From JBGLNJ01 sp964353405 (GTDB lineage Bacteria > Chloroflexota > Anaerolineae > Fen-1058): a stretch of DNA of 12,321 nt. Every line of letters starts with the position of its first letter. The first letter of the stretch is position 1. The translations under genes and the position numbers were made by a program. The notes under the pieces are model-generated. The model was not told the origin of the DNA. It made no database searches and saw only the letters and a list, made by a program, of their open reading frames with translations. Location: the NCBI GenBank assembly GCA_964353405.1, contig CAYGWJ010000433.1, positions 1 through 12,321 on the forward strand. The letters are read 5' to 3'. Shown here one piece after another: positions 6,086-12,321 of this stretch.

Positions 6086-7471
6086 CTACGCGGGCACCAC
6101 CTCTCCCACTTTTGGCAGGTGCTCCATCGCCCTGGCCACCTCTTCCGCCGGATACTCGTAATCCTGCAGCTTGCCGCCGAGGTATTGCTCGTAAGCGGAC
6201 AAGTCCAGGTTGCCGTGGCCGGACAGGTTGAACAGGACGACGCGTTTTTCTCTGCGCGCCTTGGCGTCGAGCGCCTGGTCAATCGCAACACGAATGGCGT
6301 GTGCGGATTCGGGCGCGGGGACGATGCCTTCGCTCTGCGCGAACTGAATCGCCGCCGCGAACGTCGGGGTCTGAGGAACGGCGACCGCTTCGATATAGCC
6401 CTGGTCATACAGCGCGCTCACCAGCCCCGCCATGCCATGATAGCGCAGTCCGCCCGCGTGGATGCCCGCCGGGACAAAAGTGTGGCCGAGCGTGTACATT
6501 TTGACCAGCGGCGTCATGTGCACCGTATCGCCAAAGTCGTACGCGAACATGCCTTTCGTGAGTGAAGGCGTAGCCGTCGGCTCGACGGCGATAAAACGCG
6601 TGCCGTGGCCATTGCTGTTTTCCAGTTTGCTCTTGAGGAACGGGAAGGCCAGTCCTGCAAAGTTGCTGCCGCCGCCCACGCAGCCGATGACGACGTCGGG
6701 ATATTCGCCCGCCATGTCCATTTGCCGCAACGCTTCCTGGCCGATGACGGTCTGGTGCAGGAGCACGTGATTGAGCACACTGCCCAAACTGTACTTGACC
6801 GTGCCGCCCGACGTGGCGGCGACTTCGACAGCTTCGCTAATCGCGATGCCGAGTGAGCCGGGTGAATCGGGTGACTCGGCCAGGATCGTGCGCCCGGCGT
6901 TGGTCAAATCGCTGGGGCTGGCGTGAACCGTGGCGCCAAAGGTTTCCATCAGGATGCGGCGATAGGGCTTTTGGGTGTAGCTCACTTTCACCATAAAGAC
7001 CTCGCACTCCATTCCAAAGAAATTGCACGCCATGGCAAGCGCAGTGCCCCATTGCCCTGCACCGGTCTCGGTCGCGAGTTTCTTGACGCCTTCTTGCTTG
7101 TTATAAAAGGCTTGCGCAATAGCAGTGTTGAGCTTGTGACTTCCTGCCGGGCTGGCGCCTTCATACTTGTAGTAAATGTGCGCGGGCGTATCGAGCAGCT
7201 TTTCCAGCCGCCGCGCGCGGATGAGCGGAGTGGGGCGATAGAGCTTGTAAATTTCGCGCACCGGCTCCGGGATCTCGATGTAGCGTTCGGTGCTGACTTC
7301 TTGCTTGATCAGTTCCATCGGGAACAGCGGCGCCAGGTCAGCCGGGCCGATGGGCTGGCCCGTGCCAGGGTGCAGCACGGGGTCGAGCGGCTTGTGCAAA
7401 TCGGCGGCGATGTTGTAATACGCGGTTGGGATGTCGGCTTCATTCAGATTGAACTTGACTTGGTCAGACAT
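6086..7471 (-). CDS. trpB: TrpB2-type tryptophan synthase beta chain (PLP enzyme)
   Basis: The product makes L-tryptophan from indole and serine with pyridoxal phosphate. ATG at 7471 follows an AGGAG site (minus strand) about eight bases away. The open frame continues upstream to 7786, but only through trpS in another frame, so the longer start is rejected. The 461-aa length and sequence fit the TrpB2 class and not classical TrpB1. The Schiff-base lysine is K113 (GSHKLNTA), the catalytic glutamate E135 lies in ETGAGQWG (TrpB1 has GQHG), and the phosphate-binding loop is GCVGGGSN (263-270). SGHGNLDL (417-424) is the C-terminal motif. No trpA is seen; TrpB2 enzymes often act without tight TrpA binding and may salvage free indole. 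It follows trpS by 70 bases, probably in one transcript under the Trp T-box. Confidence 0.95.
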   Translation of the reverse strand: MSDQVKFNLNEADIPTAYYNIAADLHKPLDPVLHPGTGQPIGPADLAPLFPMELIKQEVSTERYIEIPEPVREIYKLYRPTPLIRARRLEKLLDTPAHIYYKYEGASPAGSHKLNTAIAQAFYNKQEGVKKLATETGAGQWGTALAMACNFFGMECEVFMVKVSYTQKPYRRILMETFGATVHASPSDLTNAGRTILAESPDSPGSLGIAISEAVEVAATSGGTVKYSLGSVLNHVLLHQTVIGQEALRQMDMAGEYPDVVIGCVGGGSNFAGLAFPFLKSKLENSNGHGTRFIAVEPTATPSLTKGMFAYDFGDTVHMTPLVKMYTLGHTFVPAGIHAGGLRYHGMAGLVSALYDQGYIEAVAVPQTPTFAAAIQFAQSEGIVPAPESAHAIRVAIDQALDAKARREKRVVLFNLSGHGNLDLSAYEQYLGGKLQDYEYPAEEVARAMEHLPKVGEVVPA

Positions 7472-7506
7472 TTTTTCTTCTCCTCTTTTTCGTTTGCGAT
7501 CTTGAC

Positions 7507-7536
7507 CCTTGCCAATGTGATAGATTTTGGCAAAGG
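7507..7536 (-). other. Imperfect hairpin in the trpS-trpB2 spacer
   Basis: On the minus strand CCTTTGCCAA and TTGGCAAGG can pair around an 11-base loop, with one bulged base. No U-tract follows, so a terminator is unlikely. It sits about 36 bases before the trpB2 start and could affect mRNA stability or translation; its role is unknown. Confidence 0.4.
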
Positions 7537-7541
7537 TTAGG

Positions 7542-8597
7542 TTAACAAAACACTGCCGCAGGCTGTAAGGCGTGCTGAAAAGTGTGGCCGGCCTTGCGCG
7601 TCGGGAATCCCATCGCCGCGCGAGCATCGTCCAGTGTGGCTTGCGCGATGGGGCGCGCTCGACCGGCGCCGGCCGCCAGAATGTCGTCCAGCAATTGCGG
7701 GCGCGCTGCGTATTCGGCGCGCCGCTGGCGAATCGGTTCGAGGAAAGAATTGAGCGCGCTGGCCAGTTTGCGCTTGACCTCCACATCGCCCACCTGGCCG
7801 GCGGCGTATCGCGCTTTCAGCTCTTGTACCTCGGCCTGGTCCGGGTTAAAGGCAGCGTGATACACAAACACCGGATTGCCTTCTACGTGACCGGGGTCGT
7901 GGGCGTGAATGCGCGTCGGGTCGGTGTACATACTCATCACTTTGGCCTCGACGATTTGCGGCTCGTCGGCCAGATAGATGGCGTTGCCCAGGCTCTTGCC
8001 CATCTTGACATTGCCATCGGTGCCGGGCAGGGTCGGGACATCGCCGATGAGAGCTTGTGGTTCTGGAAACACCTCCCCATACAGCGTGTTGAAGCGTCGG
8101 GCGATCTCACGCGTGACCTCGACGTGCGATTCCTGATCCTTGCCCACCGGCACAAGGCCGGCTTTGACGAGCAATATGTCGGCGGCTTGCAGGACCGGAT
8201 AGCCCAGCAGGCCCAACGAAGGCTGCTCGATGTGCTCATCTTGCATCACGTCTTTGAGCGTAGGCACTCGCTCCAGCCTCGGCACAGTGACGAGCATCGA
8301 GAACAACAGGTTCAACTCTGCCACTTCAGGCACTTCTGACTGGACGTATACAGTGACTTGCGCCGGGTCAATCCCAACGGCCAAATAGTCCAGCAACAGC
8401 TCGCGCGTGTGAGCGCGCAGCCTGACGATCTGTTCGCGGCTCGCATCGCGCGTCAGCCCGTGGAAATCGGCGATGAGCAAGAACATTTCATAGTCTGCCT
8501 GCAGCCGCACGCGATTGGCCAGCGTGCCGACGTAATGGCCCAGGTGCAGCCGGCCCGTTGGCCTATCTCCGGTCAGTATGCGTCCTTGCGTGTTCAT
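7542..8597 (-). CDS. trpS: Tryptophanyl-tRNA synthetase
   Basis: This 351-aa class I synthetase charges tRNA-Trp in the cytoplasm. The nucleotide-binding HIGH motif is HLGH (18-21, within RPTGRLHLGHYVG) and the KMSKS loop is KMGKS (198-202). Also typical are GLLGYPVLQAADIL (129-142) and VPVGKDQ (149-155), which shape the tryptophan pocket. ATG at 8597 has a strong GAGGAGG site (8604-8610, minus strand) six bases away. The length is normal for bacterial TrpRS. It is preceded by a tryptophan T-box leader with its own promoter and followed by trpB2, so synthesis rises when tRNA-Trp is uncharged. Confidence 0.97.
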   Translation of the reverse strand: MNTQGRILTGDRPTGRLHLGHYVGTLANRVRLQADYEMFLLIADFHGLTRDASREQIVRLRAHTRELLLDYLAVGIDPAQVTVYVQSEVPEVAELNLLFSMLVTVPRLERVPTLKDVMQDEHIEQPSLGLLGYPVLQAADILLVKAGLVPVGKDQESHVEVTREIARRFNTLYGEVFPEPQALIGDVPTLPGTDGNVKMGKSLGNAIYLADEPQIVEAKVMSMYTDPTRIHAHDPGHVEGNPVFVYHAAFNPDQAEVQELKARYAAGQVGDVEVKRKLASALNSFLEPIRQRRAEYAARPQLLDDILAAGAGRARPIAQATLDDARAAMGFPTRKAGHTFQHALQPAAVFC

Positions 8598-8619
8598 GCC
8601 TTGCCTCCTCGATGGAAAA

Positions 8620-8653
8620 CAAAAAAGCGCTCATCCCAAAAGGGACGAGCGCT
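8620..8653 (-). terminator. T-box-controlled intrinsic terminator
   Basis: On the minus strand AGCGCTCGTCCC (8653-8642) pairs with GGGATGAGCGCT (8637-8626) around a TTTT loop, with one wobble pair, followed by a run of T to 8621. Its 5' arm shares CGTCCC with the antiterminator, so the two are mutually exclusive. It ends 23 bases before the trpS start. Confidence 0.95.
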
Positions 8654-8700
8654 AGAATCACCCGTGGTGCCACCCTGCTTAGGCTGCACATGCCCCGAAA

Positions 8701-8726
8701 CAAAAAATCCGCCTGTGACGGCGGAT
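8701..8726 (-). other. Terminator-like hairpin inside the T-box leader (stem III candidate)
   Basis: On the minus strand ATCCGCC (8726-8720) pairs perfectly with GGCGGAT (8713-8707) around GTCACA, followed directly by five T and a G. Its place just before the T-box sequence matches stem III. Unlike ordinary stem III hairpins it has the U-tract of an intrinsic terminator. Confidence 0.65.
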
Positions 8727-8986
8727 ACATGTTGGCAAAAGCCAGCCTCACTCTTGCGGGGACGCATCTGCATTAAAAGATTGAATCCCCTCTGCCCTGA
8801 TAACGGTGGCGACTCCGGCTCGGGCTAGTCGGTTCCCACTTTAGGAGCCTTTCGCCCTCGCAACTCCCAGGCCCATTCAGCATCCGCGCCGGTGTCAGGC
8901 TCGCACCCCTTCACCTGACTCTCTGAACCCGTGCTCTGACGCTTACTCTTCCTGTTCGTAGTTTTTCCTGTCTTTAATTGGGTGTA

Positions 8987-9015
8987 ACTCTACCACAATT
9001 TGCGCGGTGTGTCAA
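8987..9015 (-). promoter_or_regulatory. Sigma-70-type promoter of the trpS-trpB2 unit
   Basis: On the minus strand a perfect -35 TTGACA (9015-9010) is followed after 17 bases by TAGAGT (8992-8987), four of six matching the -10 consensus. Transcription would start near 8980, just before stem I of the T-box leader. Confidence 0.85.
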
Positions 9016-9060
9016 ATTTCGATGCTACTTACGGTATGGCGCAAAACCGTCGGTGGCGTA

Positions 9061-9082
9061 AGGGCGTTCAATTGAACGCCCT
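9061..9082. repeat. Perfect 22-bp palindrome
   Basis: The half-site AGGGCGTTCAA is followed at once by its reverse complement, with no spacer and no mismatch. It lies 45 bases past the methyltransferase stop and 46 bases before the trpS -35 box. It could be a terminator stem (though no U-tract follows on either strand), a dimeric regulator site, or a dispersed repeat. The rest of 9016-9126 shows no gene. Confidence 0.8.
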
Positions 9083-9126
9083 AACGTGGCCCGACACTTG
9101 TGCAGTGTACCCTACTACTAATTGGA

Positions 9127-9924
9127 CTACTTGAGCGCGGTAAAGACCAGCTCTTTACTGTCCGGCGTGGCAGGCTCGTCGGTATAGTCGCCGCGAACGC
9201 TGATCTGACAAAAGCCGGCGACCTGCAACATGAGCCGCACCTCGTTCGGCAAGTACAAGGTTCCGTGCATGGTGTCCTCTTGAGAACCGACCAGCTTGCC
9301 TGAAATCCACTTTTCAACGCGCGCCTGACGGACATCACTCTGCTCCAGCGGGTTGATGCTGACCAGGCGGAAACGCTCGACATATTCGCTGCCGTCCGCC
9401 GCGACTCGACGCTTACCTTCTTCAGGCCAGGGCTCGGGCAGAGTCTTGCGCTTGGCGGGTTCCCATTTCTCCCACCACTCAGGCCACGCGTACTCGGCCG
9501 TAATGTTGAGCAGCAGCGCTCCCCCGTCTTGCAGGTGGGCAAAGCAGCGCCGGAGCGCCGCAAGGCCTTTGTCTCGACTTCCGGCCAGATTGAAAGCGGC
9601 GCATATATAGATGGTCCGGTATTTGCGGGGGAGGTCAAAGGCGTGCATGGGCTGCTGGTACAGGCGCGGCTCGAGGCCCTGGCTTGCCGCCTTGTTGCGG
9701 CAATGGCGCAGCATATCGCCGGAAATGTCGCAGCCGTCGATGTCCACTCCGGCGCGCAGCAGCGGCAAGAGCAAGCGACCTACACCGCAGCCCAGATCCA
9801 GGGCGGGTTGACCGAACCGGGCGATCTCGCGCTGGAAAAAAGGCGCTTCCGAGGCGTCGGGGGTGAACTCGGCCCACCGCTCTGCCATCAAGCCATAGAA
9901 CCAGTTAGCGGGCTCATCGGTCAT
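9127..9924 (-). CDS. Class I SAM-dependent methyltransferase
   Basis: This 265-aa cytoplasmic protein has the Rossmann-type SAM fold. Motif I is ALDLGCGVGR (41-50), the acidic residue that would hold the SAM ribose is in DGCDIS (63-68), and YICAAFNL (106-113) matches the motif IV strand. The ATG at 9924 has GAGG about eight bases upstream on the minus strand. The C-terminal half (about 145-265) is rich in charged and tryptophan residues and ends in the strand-helix-strand part expected of the fold. I do not recognise the substrate; neighbours give no clear hint, although the hydantoinase gene lies upstream on the same strand, 143 bases away. The fold is certain, the function unknown. Confidence 0.88.
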   Translation of the reverse strand: MTDEPANWFYGLMAERWAEFTPDASEAPFFQREIARFGQPALDLGCGVGRLLLPLLRAGVDIDGCDISGDMLRHCRNKAASQGLEPRLYQQPMHAFDLPRKYRTIYICAAFNLAGSRDKGLAALRRCFAHLQDGGALLLNITAEYAWPEWWEKWEPAKRKTLPEPWPEEGKRRVAADGSEYVERFRLVSINPLEQSDVRQARVEKWISGKLVGSQEDTMHGTLYLPNEVRLMLQVAGFCQISVRGDYTDEPATPDSKELVFTALK

Positions 9925-9963
9925 CGCTATGTCCTCATCTGCTATTCCACTGTATGGTCACGC

Positions 9964-9984
9964 CGTTCCCAGGTCGCGGGAACG
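9964..9984. repeat. 7-bp inverted repeat (CGTTCCC/GGGAACG)
   Basis: CGTTCCC (9964-9970) and GGGAACG (9978-9984) flank seven bases. It lies upstream of the methyltransferase start and downstream of the hydantoinase stop, so it could be an operator for the former or a weak terminator for the latter. There is no U-tract. Confidence 0.45.
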
Positions 9985-10017
9985 TACAACCGCAGCCTGG
10001 GGTGCAAGCACTCGAAC

Positions 10018-10035
10018 TCGTTCATAGCTGAACGA
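10018..10035. repeat. 7-bp hairpin (TCGTTCA/TGAACGA) after the hydantoinase gene
   Basis: TCGTTCA (10018-10024) and TGAACGA (10029-10035) enclose TAGC. It lies 33 bases past the hydantoinase stop on the minus strand and may help end or protect that transcript. No U-run follows, so it is not a classical terminator. Confidence 0.45.
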
Positions 10036-10067
10036 CTGCGATTCCTTCTCTTCTCTCTGGCAAACTG

Positions 10068-11471
10068 CTAGGGCTGCTGGAATCGCTCCGGGTCAAACGG
10101 CTCGCTGGCGATAAAGTGTCCGCGTCCGGGCGTGCCTTTGAACTCGCCGTCTTCGAACACGACTTGCCCGCGCGCGATCGTCATCTTGACGCGGCCCTGC
10201 ACACGCATGTCCTCATAAGGTGTGTAGCCTGCGGCGTTGTGTAACTGGCCGGCGTGGAGGGTCGCTTCACCCTGCGGGTCATAGATCACCACGTCCGCGT
10301 CGGCGCCAGGCGCGAGGGTGCCCTTGCGCGGATACAGCCCAAAGATACGCGCCGGGGTCGTTGACACTAGGCGCACAAGATGATCCCAGGTCAGCCGGCC
10401 TTGCACGACGCCGTAGGTGTAGAGCAAGGGCAGCAACGTTTCCAGGCCGGGCAACCCTCCCGGCGTCCGCGTGAAATCGTTGACGGCGGATTTTTGCGCC
10501 AGCGTGTAATCGCAATGGTCGGTGGCGATGGTGGACACGGCTCCTTCGGCAATGAGCCGCCAGAGCCTATCGTTGTCGGCTTTGTCGCGTAGAGGTGGCT
10601 GGAGGATAAAGCGTTCCGGGTGCTCACTCTCGTAGAGCGAATCGTCGAGCAGCAGATACTGGACGCACGTTTCGGCAAAGGCCACCTGCCCGCGTTCGCG
10701 TGCCAGCCGCACCAGCTCAACCGTGCGCGCGCTGGAGCAATGGACAATGTATACCGGCGCTCCGGCGGCTTGCGCCAGGAACAGCGCCCGCTGCGCGGCT
10801 TCCTGCTCCGCCAACGCGGGGCGGCCTCGCCCATGATAACGCCAGCCCGTCTGACCGCGTTGAACCAGGTCGCCCGTCGCCGCCGTGACCAGTGCGTCGT
10901 TTTCACAGTGCAGTGTCACCAGGATACCGGCGCTGGCCGAGGCGCGCAGCAGTCGCAGGATCAGATCGTCATCGGCGTAATAGTTGGGGCGATACGTCGT
11001 GTAGACCTTGACGGACGGCACGCCGAGCCGCAGCAGGTCGCCCAGCTCCACTTCGCGCCCGCGCGGCATATCGGTGATCATGCAATGCAAGCCATAGTCA
11101 ATGCAGGCTTGGCCATCCGCTTCGGCCCACCGGCTTTCGACGGCTTGCTTTAGCGTCTGGCCGGAAAGCTGCGTGGCATAGTCCACGACGGTGGTGATGC
11201 CGCCGCAAGCCGCCGTCCGCGTGCCGATGGCCCAGTCGTCGGCGGTCTGGAAAATACCAGTGTCCAGCTTGATGTGTGTGTGGCAATCAATCAGACCGGG
11301 CAAGACGATGCAGCCGCGCGCGTCCAGCACATTAAAGGGTTCCCGCAAGCGCAGGCCCGTGCCGACGGCGACGATGGACTCGTCTTCAGTGGCGACATCG
11401 CCCGGAAAACAGCCATCTGGCGTCACGAGCGTTCCGCCGCGAATCAAGATTCGGTTTATGTTTTCCTCCAT
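10068..11471 (-). CDS. hydA: D-hydantoinase/dihydropyrimidinase-family amidohydrolase
   Basis: This 467-aa cyclic amidohydrolase would open hydantoin or dihydropyrimidine rings, releasing N-carbamoyl amino acids. ATG at 11471 follows AAGGAG (minus strand) four bases away; an in-frame GTG at 11546 has no such site and is rejected. The binuclear-metal ligands are all present: H64 and H66 (DCHTH), carbamylated lysine K155 (SVKVY), H188 (LHCEN), H244 (IVHCSS) and D318 (ATDHCDY). Y160, five residues after the lysine, matches the catalytic tyrosine of hydantoinases. The length is typical of the family. Allantoinase or a related enzyme is possible; sequence alone does not fix the substrate. No N-carbamoylase or transporter gene is in view. 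The gene upstream on this strand ends 76 bases before the start. Confidence 0.9.
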   Translation of the reverse strand: MEENINRILIRGGTLVTPDGCFPGDVATEDESIVAVGTGLRLREPFNVLDARGCIVLPGLIDCHTHIKLDTGIFQTADDWAIGTRTAACGGITTVVDYATQLSGQTLKQAVESRWAEADGQACIDYGLHCMITDMPRGREVELGDLLRLGVPSVKVYTTYRPNYYADDDLILRLLRASASAGILVTLHCENDALVTAATGDLVQRGQTGWRYHGRGRPALAEQEAAQRALFLAQAAGAPVYIVHCSSARTVELVRLARERGQVAFAETCVQYLLLDDSLYESEHPERFILQPPLRDKADNDRLWRLIAEGAVSTIATDHCDYTLAQKSAVNDFTRTPGGLPGLETLLPLLYTYGVVQGRLTWDHLVRLVSTTPARIFGLYPRKGTLAPGADADVVIYDPQGEATLHAGQLHNAAGYTPYEDMRVQGRVKMTIARGQVVFEDGEFKGTPGRGHFIASEPFDPERFQQP

Positions 11472-11547
11472 GCTGCTCCTTGTCGGCATGCAAAAGGGCG
11501 AACGGCCGATGACGAGATTCAGCCGGCGTCGTCGTTCGTTTGTCACT

Positions 11548-12321
11548 TTATCTTATATCAAAGTCATAGAACAAGTATACATCGTTTTCCAGTCGCTCGC
11601 CGGCCGGCAAGAGCGCGGCCATGCGTTCGCCTGTCTCTGCGTCATAGACTCCCACGCCGACCTGATAATGACCTGTGACCCGTGAGGGGGGTAGGGGGAT
11701 GCGGCGCAGGGAGATGCGGCGCAAGTCGCGCACAGTCTCGCCTTGTGGTGCAAGCCACGGCGGGTAAAGCCCCAGCAACGGGTATCCGTCTTGCTGGGCC
11801 ACGAGTTTGCCTTGTGCATTGTAGACGTGGACGAACGCGGTCAGTTGGCGGTCAACGGTGACGACGTTCGTCCAGGCCAACTCGACGCGCAACTCGTCCG
11901 GCGTGGTGCTCGCGCTTGCCACGCTCAAGCCGATGCGATCTCCATAGGTGACTTTAGGCTGCCGGTAGGATTGAATCGAACCAGCCTCGCTCAGGCGCAA
12001 CGTCTGTGCAAGATATTCCACGGCCCACACGTGTTGAGAAGCGCGTATCGCCTTGACCAGCTTATTCCAGTTGACGAGCAGGCCGAGCCGCTGGTCATAC
12101 TTCCATTCTTTGACGGTGTTGGTGAATGTCACTTCAGCGACGCTACGATCTTGTCGTGTGTTGAGCCTCACCAGGTCACGCATGGTCGAATAGCCCGGCA
12201 AAAAGCTGATGCCCTCCGCGCCGAGCGCGAACGTCGTTTGCGCTTCGCGCTTGCCGATCCACGATGGAAAGTTGACGACCAGCGAAGGATCGCCAGGCGG
12301 CGTGGATGCGACCGCGCGCGA
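11548..12321 (-). CDS. C-terminal part of a probable envelope protein with glycosyltransferase-associated beta-domain (partial)
   Basis: The frame stays open to the window edge, so the start lies beyond it; the TTG at 12201 is not a credible start because the coding frame continues upstream. About 258 residues are visible. The region TAFVHVYNAQGKLVAQQDGYP, counted in pieces (TAFVHVYN, then GKLVAQQDG), followed by LPPSRVTGHYQVGVGVYDAETGERM-like segments (GHYQVGVGVYD), matches a beta-sandwich pattern I recall at the end of large Chloroflexota membrane glycosyltransferases (family 39-like) and related surface proteins. No membrane helix is seen in this part, so it is probably extracytoplasmic. 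The family is a guess from pattern memory; the enzymatic part, if any, is outside the window. Confidence 0.6.
   Translation of the reverse strand, partial: SRAVASTPPGDPSLVVNFPSWIGKREAQTTFALGAEGISFLPGYSTMRDLVRLNTRQDRSVAEVTFTNTVKEWKYDQRLGLLVNWNKLVKAIRASQHVWAVEYLAQTLRLSEAGSIQSYRQPKVTYGDRIGLSVASASTTPDELRVELAWTNVVTVDRQLTAFVHVYNAQGKLVAQQDGYPLLGLYPPWLAPQGETVRDLRRISLRRIPLPPSRVTGHYQVGVGVYDAETGERMAALLPAGERLENDVYLFYDFDIR

Larger units (their letters stand above)
8598..8980 (-). promoter_or_regulatory. Tryptophan T-box leader (tRNA-Trp-sensing riboswitch)
   Basis: All coordinates are read on the minus strand. The T-box sequence AGGGTGGCACCACGGG is at 8676-8661. Stem I is clear: AACT/AGTT and CAGG/CCTG lower helices, an AGTA (8947-8944) and GAA (8878-8876) S-turn, AGCGTC/GATGCT above, and a TCAGG/CCTGA distal helix. 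The specifier right after GAA is TGG (8875-8873), the tryptophan codon. The bulge reads TGGC, whose C fits the G discriminator base of bacterial tRNA-Trp. A stem II candidate pairs GTGG/CCAC and CGACT/AGTCG. The antiterminator pairs AGGG/CCCT and ACG/CGT, and excludes the terminator at 8653-8626. Uncharged tRNA-Trp should let transcription continue into trpS-trpB2. The leader is long, about 380 nt, because of extra hairpins between stem II and the T-box sequence. Confidence 0.95.

Noticed and set aside
7472..7786. N-terminal extension of TrpB2
   Set aside because: It overlaps trpS in another frame and has no family similarity; the AGGAG-preceded ATG at 7471 fits better.
6923..8339. Plus-strand open frames (6923-7540 and 7572-8339)
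   Set aside because: They are antisense to trpB2 and trpS, whose motifs are unmistakable.
8358..8828. 156-codon plus-strand open frame
   Set aside because: It covers the start of trpS and the T-box leader on the other strand and has no recognisable product.
8598..8980. Possible tRNA gene or CRISPR-like repeats
   Set aside because: The many hairpins are explained by the T-box leader; no cloverleaf and no regularly spaced repeats are present.
11472..11546. Longer hydantoinase start (GTG at 11546)
   Set aside because: It lacks a ribosome binding site; the ATG at 11471 has AAGGAG and gives the usual family length.

Overview
The window is GC-rich and almost fully coding, and most likely comes from a member of the Chloroflexota (Anaerolineae-like). 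I infer this from four things: a split cytochrome b/Rieske operon with a long multihaem cytochrome c, a tryptophan T-box leader, short dispersed repeats of the CCCTGAGC...GAAGGG and GGGGCGACC types, and a C-terminal beta-domain of the kind found on large Chloroflexota membrane glycosyltransferases. This is inference from pattern memory, not a database match.

Region 1 (1-6022, + strand) is an electron-transfer operon. It starts with a 5'-truncated GltD-like FAD/NAD(P)/Fe-S oxidoreductase (stop at 1786) that overlaps, as ATGA, a cytochrome b6-type subunit (1783-2523). A cytochrome b C-terminal (subunit IV-type) protein follows (2670-3440), then a Tat-type Rieske Fe-S protein (3494-3994), and finally a membrane-anchored pentahaem cytochrome c (start 4004, end 6022). 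Together these look like a Rieske/cytochrome b quinol oxidoreductase whose usual cytochrome c1/f is replaced by the pentahaem protein, and which may be wired to NAD(P)H through the first gene. Two gaps inside the operon (2524-2669 and 3441-3493) carry inverted repeats. A strong hairpin (6043-6074) ends the operon and lies between convergent genes.

Region 2 (6086-9082, - strand) is a tryptophan unit: promoter, tryptophan-specific T-box leader with UGG specifier, trpS, then a TrpB2-type tryptophan synthase beta chain. The leader contains an extra terminator-like hairpin before the T-box sequence. A perfect 22-bp palindrome lies upstream of the promoter.

Region 3 (9127-12321, - strand) holds a SAM-dependent methyltransferase, a D-hydantoinase/dihydropyrimidinase-family amidohydrolase with its metal ligands intact, and the C-terminal part of a protein that runs off the window end.

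The features most worth a second look are the coupling of trpB2 to a tRNA-Trp-sensing leader, the NAD(P)H-type oxidoreductase inside a bc-type operon, the in-frame repeat insertion in that oxidoreductase, and the recently duplicated haem domains. I found no CRISPR array, tRNA, rRNA, insertion sequence or clear defence system.
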